DNA of 64,000 nt from Coptis chinensis (lineage: Eukaryota > Streptophyta > Magnoliopsida > Ranunculales > Ranunculaceae): the NCBI GenBank assembly GCA_015680905.1, contig CM027377.1, positions 28,420,501 to 28,484,500 on the forward strand, given 5' to 3'. The position numbers were made by a program, and so were the translations under genes. Positions 57,006 through 64,000 of the stretch are shown here, one piece after another (positions within the stretch are counted from its first letter, which is position 1; each line of letters opens with the position of its first letter). The notes under the pieces were generated by a model, which saw only the letters and a program-made list of their open reading frames with translations, had not been told where the DNA came from and did not search any database.

Positions 57006-57694
57006 AGAAGTGTTACAAATTAAAAACTTGAAAATTTCGCAAAAGAGGTAAACGAAAAAAAACGAAATATCATTGAGTTAAAAACGAAAATTTCTTTCTC
57101 TCCTCGCTCTCTCTCTCTCACCGCCGCATCCCTAAAATCATCATCCCCTCAAAGCTAATTCATCACCGCCGCAATTTTCGGTTATGAAAAATAGATCTCG
57201 CACTCAAAACTAATTTTCGGTAGATTAACCAGGTTTGTCTTTCTTTCTTCAAAACTTTAAAGTAATATCCTTGTTCTAGCTCTTATTCAATTTTTTTATT
57301 TTGTTCAATTCTTCTAGTGATATAAATGTTGATCAATTTCAAATTCCATAACACATGGTAAATAGCAGGAAATGTTTTTAGTTAAACAATTGGACCAAGG
57401 AGGCGAGGCAGTCTTTCTACAACATGAAGTTTTCATGTTTTTATTTACTTGAAAGTTAAAACCATTTGGATAACAACCAAAAAAGTCTAAAAAAACATAC
57501 GATGAAACAATTACAACACTATATCAATTTTTTTTTTTTTTATAAATTGTGAGGGTAATTGTGTAAAAGAATGAAAATTTATTACTTTAAATGGTTTTTT
57601 AATAGGTTGGGTTCCAAGGTTTGAGTTAGGTATTAAAAAAAACAGGTATATTTATTGGTGAGTTTTGAGGATATAGAAATTATTTGAGTGTTGT

Positions 57695-57775
57695 GTGGTC
57701 TCATGAGAATTGTTAGGGGGATGCAGAGATTGATATTTGTGGAAGAGCAAAAAATTGTGAAATCTTTTAGCTTTA
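57695..57775 (+). pseudogene. Possible eL34 C-terminal fragment
   Basis: The frame reads RIVRGMQRLIFVEEQKIVKS. Ribosomal protein eL34 has RIVRAFLVEEQKIVKK near its C-terminus. The RIVR and VEEQKIVK strings agree, with a short extra insert between. It lies upstream of the eL34 internal exon (59081), so the order is inverted relative to the gene, implying separate capture or rearrangement. The match is short, so the call is tentative. Confidence 0.45.
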
Positions 57776-57779
57776 GTAT

Positions 57780-58252
57780 TGGTTTCACTATACCTAAAGC
57801 TAGAGCACGTGATAAGCATTTGGGTATTTGAAGGACAATTTTGAGGGGTTGAGTTGGAAATTTAAGATGACTAGAATTTTAGTTCAGAGAGGTTTTGCTT
57901 CGAATAATCAGAGTCATTCTACGGGTTCTTCGTCATCGGGTACTAGTACTTTGGTTCCTCAGGTTCAGGTTGTGAATGTTATAAGAGATGAGCAGGAAGA
58001 GGAATTGTTGGAAATAGGAAGTTTGGATGATGATTCACCTGATTCTTGTTTAAGTTTTGAGGAAAAAATGATGAAAAGAGAAGAACTTTTTGGTGAGAGT
58101 AATTAGTTTGTTGTGAGTGAGACTGTGTTTGATGATGAGAAGGAGAAAGTTGGTAGTGATGAGGGTTTGGATTCTGGGATTGTGATGAAAGAGTTGGGTG
58201 GTCTTCGAATTAGAGAGAATAGAAATGTTAGGGCAGCGAAATTTCATATTTA
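57780..58252 (+). pseudogene. Unassigned gene fragment in the CACTA-2 leader
   Basis: A long frame with gene-like codon use reads NFEGLSWKFKMTRILVQRGF, then a Ser/Gly/Thr-rich linker, VQVVNVIRDEQEEELLEIGS, and CLSFEEKMMKREELFGE. A single TAG at 58105 follows, then the same frame continues (KEKVGSDEGLDSGIVMKELG) to a stop at about 58250. I do not recognise the family. It may be a captured nuclear gene for an organelle-targeted or acidic linker protein, or a CACTA TnpA remnant. Confidence 0.35.
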
Positions 58253-59080
58253 ATTACAATAAAACTAAGTTGTGAAACTAAATTGCCACTACTCACATAT
58301 TTTGAATTTACTAAAAAACATATGTATTCAACTATTTGATTAGCATGATAGAATGGGATAGTTAGGTTTCAGCCTGTCTAACTAGTAAATATTGTTACGA
58401 AAACTAGATAGAGAGCAAAGAAAAACTAGATACCTAAAATAATAAGAACAAGGAAGAAGAAGTTGGTAAAAGAAAACTTAGCCATGTGTATTTCCCTTGG
58501 GACAACTTAGAGTGCTTATTTTGCTTTAGTATATTTTTTCTTTTATCTTGCTTTAGTATATTTTTTTATTATTTTTCTTTAGTTTTCTTTTATCTTGCTT
58601 TAGTATATTTTTGGTCTTCACTTTTAGCTCCTTGTGATTAGTTACTCTCTTGACCACTTATGTCCCGGGCCTTCAATCCTTATAGTCTTACTGTTTGAAC
58701 ATGATTTGCTGCTGCTTGTTCTTAGAAGAGTTGTTGTTATTATTGTTTCTAGAATCACGATAATGATTATCAGATGGGGGTGGAATAGGTTTAACATTAG
58801 AAGTAGAAGGAGCAGTAGCTCTTTCTTTATCTTTATTATTATTATTCCCATTCAATATGTTTGTGTCGCAATATGTTTGTGTTTGAATGTATTGGTTCGG
58901 TTAGAAATTAGTCGACAAAAAAAATGTATTGTTGTGATGATTAGTTTTGAGGACTTGTTTTCTTAGTTAATCAACACTTGGTGTTCATTAGTTCATATTC
59001 TAATTTTAAATGATATTTAGATGTTATTTTGATTTTTATGAGTACCCATATGTTTAAAAGTGTGAACTGACTTTGATTAG
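58253..59080. other. CACTA-2 leader, no gene recognised
   Basis: AT-rich, with repeated ttttatcttgctttagtatattttt units at 58540-58615 (about three copies) and a run of attatt triplets near 58840. Ends in a splice-acceptor-like tttgattag before the eL34 exon. Confidence 0.4.
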
Positions 59081-59164
59081 GTGGAAAGCTTGTTTACCAG
59101 ACGACTAAGAATAGGGCTAGTGGACCTAAGTGCCACTGTAATGCTTGGAAAGAGAATCCAACGG
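59081..59164 (+). pseudogene. RPL34: Captured internal exon of ribosomal protein eL34
   Basis: Between an acceptor (gattag) and a donor (GTATGT at 59165) the frame reads [17 protein letters not shown] and, after a small frameshift, GKRIQR. This matches the exon of cytosolic 60S protein eL34 that encodes [25 protein letters not shown]. Both splice borders are kept, so genomic DNA was captured into CACTA-2. Neighbouring eL34 exons are not in their normal places. Confidence 0.78.
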
Positions 59165-59839
59165 GTATGTTTTGTTGTTTAAGGGTTATTATGTCTTTGA
59201 TTTATAAAAATTATATATGCATATGGGTTATTGTTTGATTTGATCAACTTTTCATTGAAATTGATAAGATAAATTGCATTTCATATTGTAGTTTGTTATG
59301 TCATATTGTCATACCATCTAAACAAGCATAAATAGAGTCGGAAAGTTGTTAAAGGGGCTTAAATCAAGAACCCGACATTCTACCAATAACGTTGATTACA
59401 CTAGAAATATATCACTAAAACTAACTGCTTCACAATAAAATATGTGGTCAAGTAGATATAAGGTATGGCAGTTCTCTTGTATGCATCATAAGGTACCGAC
59501 ATCAGATTCAAGTTAGATGTAAATTACCTTATCCTTTCGAACACTATGCCCTAAAGGAGATATGATAGACTACAAGCACGCATTGGACACAGAAGAAACT
59601 ACTCTTGGTCAACCATGAGTTGTATACCCCAAAGAGGGCTTAAATGATCATCCTTTTCTTTGATCTCGCATATGTTATCTTTAGCAATCGTTTTGACAAA
59701 TATGGCATGTTAGCATTCATGGCTCGAGCTTGACGCCATGTGAATCAGAATGACGGATAATTTTGTGATCTAAGAAACAAACACCAACAGAACTATCAAT
59801 TTACGAAAGCTAACTTAAAAGACTTACATGAACAAATAT
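59165..59839. other. CACTA-2 leader, no gene recognised
   Basis: Intron-like after the eL34 donor; no domain seen. Confidence 0.4.
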
Positions 59840-60198
59840 GTAGCATTGTTGTTAGAAAATGAAGCATGCTAGGTTTTGTGTAAATAGGTTTGTTCTTGGG
59901 GTTCCATAATGAAATCTCCTTGCTTAAACGATGGTGTAAACAAATTATGCCATCACAAGAGGCCACCATATCTAGAGTAGCAATATCGCCATTGTCATCC
60001 TCACAATGGTCGATGTACTTGCCACTACTATCACAATAGCATGGTAAATCTAAATTTACGGACTCCTCAAGTTTTTCATCGGTACACAATTTGACGTCAA
60101 CTACGTATTGATAGCTGCTGTTGCTTGAAGTTTTCTTATGTTCAGTAGTGAAACAGTGATGAAGTATATGTGGTTGCTTAGATAAAGATATGTCGACT
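59840..60198 (-). pseudogene. Captured F-box-associated domain fragment
   Basis: On the minus strand one frame reads SVDISLSKQPHILHHCFTTE, YVVDVKLCTDEKLEESVNLD, then DMVASCDGIICLHHRLSKE and ISLWNPKNKPI. The ASC(D/N)G-I-CL...D/E-ISLWNP-x-K motif is the start of the F-box-associated (FBA) kelch-like domain of plant SCF substrate receptors. The F-box itself and the rest of the FBA domain are missing. It lies in CACTA-2 on the strand opposite to TnpD. Confidence 0.75.
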
Positions 60199-60589
60199 GA
60201 GGGTTTGACGGCGGTGCCTGCCTAAGGTGGTAGTATAGCCCAATGTTACGACAGATTAAATCAATTTTTCTTTGTTAGTATTCTTTGTAAATGGTGTGCT
60301 ACTGGTAATCTTTCGTATAATTTGCTAAGGTGAAGTAAAGTATTCTCATGCATGGTAGACTAAAAGATCTGTATTCTACATGTTTAATATTGCTACCTAG
60401 GCCAGCTGCGCTGGACCGACTTAGAGCTTACTTTTGATGTAGTTGGAGTCAAGTTTAGGATTCAACGACTTACACAAAAGCCTTAGTGCTCTATGTCTAT
60501 ATTCAAGGTTTGATTGTGTATTATGTTGTATCAAATTGATAGATTACACAATGTGTTTGTTCAACCCCCCACATGTCTAATTTTGTAGA
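60199..60589. other. 5' flank of TnpD, no gene seen
   Basis: Non-coding, presumably the TnpD leader. Ends with ttgtagA just before the ATG at 60590, which may be a splice acceptor. Confidence 0.4.
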
Positions 60590-63500
60590 ATGTCTCGGCC
60601 AATTCAGAAAGAGTGGATGAATGAATTGGACATATTTGGAGATGTGTACAAACAAGGGGTGGCTGATTTCATTCAATTTGCGACTGTGAACAACCGCGGC
60701 TCGACCACATGTCCTTGTCCTTGCAGAGAATGTCGAAATGGAAAAAGCTTTGTGTTTGGTACAATCTTTAGACATTTGATTAGGTACGGGATGGATAAGA
60801 ATTATCGTGTATGGGTTTTACATGGTGAGAACCCATGTACGGATCCGGTGGTGGAGCCAGTGATTGAAGAAGAAAGCATCGAGGCTGAAGGGCTTGAGAT
60901 GGGGAATTTTGTTGATGCTTCTTATGGAGTGCATGAAGTAGTTGCAGGTGATTTGAATGAGGATGAAGAAAATCATATGGGGATTTTAAACCACCACCTG
61001 TTCTTGAACGTGATTTGGGGAAGAGGTACAACGAATACAAGAAAATGCCAGAACAAAAGCTATACCCTTCATGTGAGGCTCTCGTTACTACACTTTCAGC
61101 AGTTGTTGACCTTCATAACTTGAAGAAGAAATATGGTTGGTCGGGAACTAGTGTGTTTGCACTTTTGTCCCTTTTGAGGATATGGTTCCCAGAAGGAATC
61201 ACTTTGCCATCAAAGTACCACATCTTGAAAGCAATCTTTGAAAAATCTAGGAATGAAAGCCACAAGTATCGATGCATGTGAGAACAATTGTATGTTATAC
61301 TGGAAAGATGATGCTAAGTTAACGGAATGTCGTCAGTGCAAAGCACCCAGATACAAAGTGAAAGAAGGAAAGATGGGTAAGAAAGAAACAAAAGAGCCGA
61401 ATAAAGTTTTGAGACATTTTCCCTTGATTCCAAGGCTCAAGAGGTTGTACACTATCCCATGGATAGCGAATGAAATGACATGGCATGACCGAGCTACACC
61501 TTCTTGGGATCATATCGACATCCCCCATCGACTCAATCCAATTGGAAAACATGTAAAAAGAGTTGGCCTGATTTTGTTCAGGAAGGGCGTAATGTTTGGC
61601 TTGGAATTGCAACTAATGGTTTCAATCCCCGTGGAATACAATCCACTAGCTACAGTTGTTAGCATGTTTACTTGGTACCTTATAATCTCCCCCCTTCTTT
61701 ATGTATGAAACCAGAGTTCCAAATGATGTGTTTGCTGATACCTGGGCGAAAGGCACCAGGTCAAGATATCGACATTTTTCTTCAGCCATTGTATGAGGAG
61801 TTGGAACAGTTGTGGAAGGAAGGGGTGATGGCTTATGACATGCATAAAAAACAGCATTTTACCTTGAGAGCTATGCTAATGTGGGGTATTCATGATTTTC
61901 CTGCTTTTGGAAACTTAGCGGGCTGTATAACACATGGGTTACAAAGCATGTCCGATTTGTTTAGATAACACTCAATCGATATATCTTGAGCATGCAAAGA
62001 AGATTGTTTACACAAACTATCGCCCTTTTCTTCCGTTGGGTCACCCGTTTTGGTCAGGCAAATACTTGGGACTTAAGACTGAAGAGTTGAACATTGCTCC
62101 ACTAAGGTTAAGTGGAGAAAAAGTTATGCAGCAGGTGAGTCATATCAAGTATACGCCGGGTAAAATCCCAAATCCCAAGGTAGCAAAAGAAGCACATCTG
62201 ATGTGAATTTGGATGATAGTGTAGATGATGAAGATGTTCAAATTCTGAGGCTTGGTATAAAAGGTCTATTTTTGGGATATGCCCTATTGGCCCACTCATA
62301 AATCCCGACATGTTGTTGATGTGATGCATCTTGAGAAAAATGTTGCGAACATCTACTAAATTACATCCTAGACAAGAAAGACAAGTCAAAGGATCTGATG
62401 GGTGTCTTGAGAAGATATAAGGAAGATCTTGAATTCCACGATTGGTCGATGGATGCAATCAGACCGATCCGCGGAAACTAATAAAACAGAAGGCTCCATT
62501 TGTCCTAACTAAAGATGAGAAGTTAAATTTCTGCAAAATTTTGAAGGACTTGAAGCTTCCTTCTGGTTTCTCATCAAATCTGAGCAACATTGTCACTTTA
62601 AATCCACCTGGTTTGCTCGTAATGAAATCACATGACTATCATGTCATTATGTGTTATTTGCTACCTGTATTGCTTCAACATGCTTTTCCTAAACATCGTG
62701 ACCTGCGAAGAGCTATTCATCAGATAAGCTTATTATTCAACTTGTTGTGCTCTAAAGTCTTAGTCCGGCAACATATCCAAGAGGCCAAGTACATGGTTGC
62801 GAAGCATTGTGCGTTTGAAAAAATATTTTCCACCATCGTTTTTGATATCGGCATCCACCTCATGGTGCATTTGGTGATGATGAAGCGCTACTTTGTGGAA
62901 CTGTGCATCAAAGGTGGATGTTTCCATTTGAACGTTATGTAAATTACTTTTACCTTAATATCTTCTCTAGCTTTTTCTATAATTGGATTTTAAAATTGAA
63001 AGTGTATACTTAAATTTTTATTCTAATAGAGGCGATGAAAGAGTGTAAAAATATTCCCAAAGATAAATGATATGTTGAAGGGTCCATTCAGAGTCTTATA
63101 TTGTTTCTGAGTCAGTTAGGTATGCTATGGAGTATATGCCCAATTCACGGGATGGAAATCATAAATCGAAGCATGTGGCCTTTCTGGATGAAGATGGCGA
63201 GTATAGTGATGAAGGGCCTTTGCTCGATGGTAAAAGATCTGTGACCCTAAGTGTTAAACAATGGATTCAAATCGTAAATGGGTCTGCTTTTAGACTAGAC
63301 GTCGAAAAGCTTGATGATTACTACAGGTGTGTTTTTTTTGACACATTTGGTTTCTAAACCCACTCTAGTACTCTACATGAAAATACTTATGTGTAATTGC
63401 ATGAACGATTTGTAGTGAATACCGCTCCTTACAATCTCGTGGTAGAGGAAAAGGGGTTGCAAAGTCAGAAGTGCAGATACAAACAGATTTCATTGTGCAG

Positions 63501-64000
63501 TTATATAACAAGGTATTGTTTAATTCATCCATTAGTTAAATAGGAAATCTGAAGTTAGTAATATTAGCTTTCTAACTATCGTCTTTTACAGTTATTGGCT
63601 GCAAATGACACCAAGAGTGACTTATGGCGATTAGTTGAAAGACCATTGCACCAAGCTAAAAGCGTATAGAAAGTACGCATCAATGGTTTTGTCTTTTTCT
63701 ACTAGGTCGCATGATGAAACAGTTGCCACACAAGATAGTGGTGTTTGCATGGAGGCAATCACCGTTTTATGTCAAGTAGGAAAGACAAAAATCTAGTAGA
63801 TGCATCGACGAAGTGGTATGGGGTTATTGAACAAATATTAGAAATTTGGACTATCTGAGGACTTTCAACAAGTCGTCTTTTATTGCAATTGGGTGAGGGT
63901 GGAGGACAAGACCAATGGCTGCAAGCTCTGTCCAGACTCTAATTTGGTGTTGGTCAATCTTAATAAGATGAAAAGTGCTGATCAGTACTTTGATGAGCCG
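60590..64000 (+). pseudogene. CACTA TnpD transposase (Tnp2-type), frameshifted, runs off the window
   Basis: Domains in order. Transposase-associated domain (EWMNELDIFGDVYKQGVADF, CPCRECRN, HLIRYGMDKNYRVWVLHGE; 60600-60840). After a frameshift near 60985, YNEYKKMPEQKLYPSCE and WFPEGITLP. Tnp2 core: IDACENNCMLYWKDDAKLTE, RHFPLIPRLKRLY, WKEGVMAYD, HDFPAFGNLAG, CPICLDNT, FLPLGHPFW, VMHLEKNV. LKLPSGFSSNLSNIV, MKSHDYHVIMCYLLPV and the DUF4218-like tail (62500-62940) follow. Then EYMPNSRDGNHKSK and a DUF4216-like end (KTNGCKLCPDSNLVLVNLNK; 63895-63965). Frameshifts lie near 60985, 61240, 61590, 61940 and 62210, with stops at 62941, 63355 and 63669 (some may be introns). TnpD binds and cuts CACTA termini. 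Confidence 0.85.

Larger units (their letters stand above)
56841..64000 (+). mobile_element. CACTA-2 transposon with TnpD, right end outside window
   Basis: Left terminus CACTACACCATAATAGGATA at 56841, cutting Copia-2b in mid frame after ...SAPLAQ. Next come subterminal repeats, a 3.5-kb leader with gene fragments, and a TnpD transposase gene on + from 60590 to the window end. At least 7.2 kb. Because the other end is not in the window, TSD and intactness cannot be judged. Confidence 0.88.

Noticed and set aside
58634..58966. 110-codon + frame, very hydrophobic (Ile/Val/Leu runs)
   Set aside because: Comes from att/tta triplet runs in AT-rich leader DNA; the opposite strand gives an equally biased frame.

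Overview
This window reads as nuclear DNA of a flowering plant, most likely a eudicot. It is AT-rich and carries plant Ty1/copia elements, CACTA (En/Spm), PIF/Harbinger, Mutator-like (MULE) and Helitron transposons, plus pieces of plant genes (CULLIN1, an SKOR/GORK-type potassium channel, ribosomal protein eL34, an F-box protein, a Dabb-domain stress protein and a LysM-type receptor kinase). I find no intact host gene, rRNA, tRNA or CRISPR array. The species cannot be told from the sequence.

Layout. 1-138 is the C-terminal tail of a probable transposase gene. About 570-4033 is non-coding DNA of long-LTR type that abuts a degenerate PIF/Harbinger element (4034-6816; transposase on +, Myb/SANT partner on -). 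7408-7942 is a nearly perfect fold-back with 250-bp arms. 7956-26443 is a minus-strand Copia element (Copia-1), split by a TG...CA long-LTR-type insertion (8737-22203, 5-bp TSD). That insertion is itself split by a 10.4-kb minus-strand Helitron (10238-20631), which carries CULLIN1 exons and other exon-like pieces. 26960-27987 holds two exons of a potassium-channel pseudogene. 28219-29907 is a MULE with 250-bp TIRs and a 9-bp TSD that carries a Dabb-gene fragment, so it is a Pack-MULE.

31321-39123 is a decayed autonomous Helitron RepHel gene on the + strand. It is interrupted by two 1.5-kb insertions of one LTR-like family (32540-34047 and 36406-37893, each with its own 5-bp TSD). 41932-47365 is a complete but heavily decayed Copia element (Copia-2a) with two LTRs and TSD CCCAG. 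A second member of that family (Copia-2b) begins near 48570. It is split by CACTA-1 (49576-55408, TSD TCG), which contains a third LTR-like insertion (49776-50712) and a GC-richer tract that looks mitochondrial (about 51720-53330). It is split again by CACTA-2 (56841 to beyond the window end), which carries a TnpD transposase gene, shuffled eL34 exons and an F-box fragment.

How it works together: the window is a nested transposon cluster. Insertion order can be read from target-site duplications (TSDs) that rebuild the interrupted host when the insert is removed. Four different elements (a Helitron, a MULE and two CACTA elements) each carry host or organellar DNA, so the locus records repeated gene-fragment capture. 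Every protein-coding region seen has stops, frameshifts or truncation. I could run no alignment; family calls rest on motifs I recognise in the translations.
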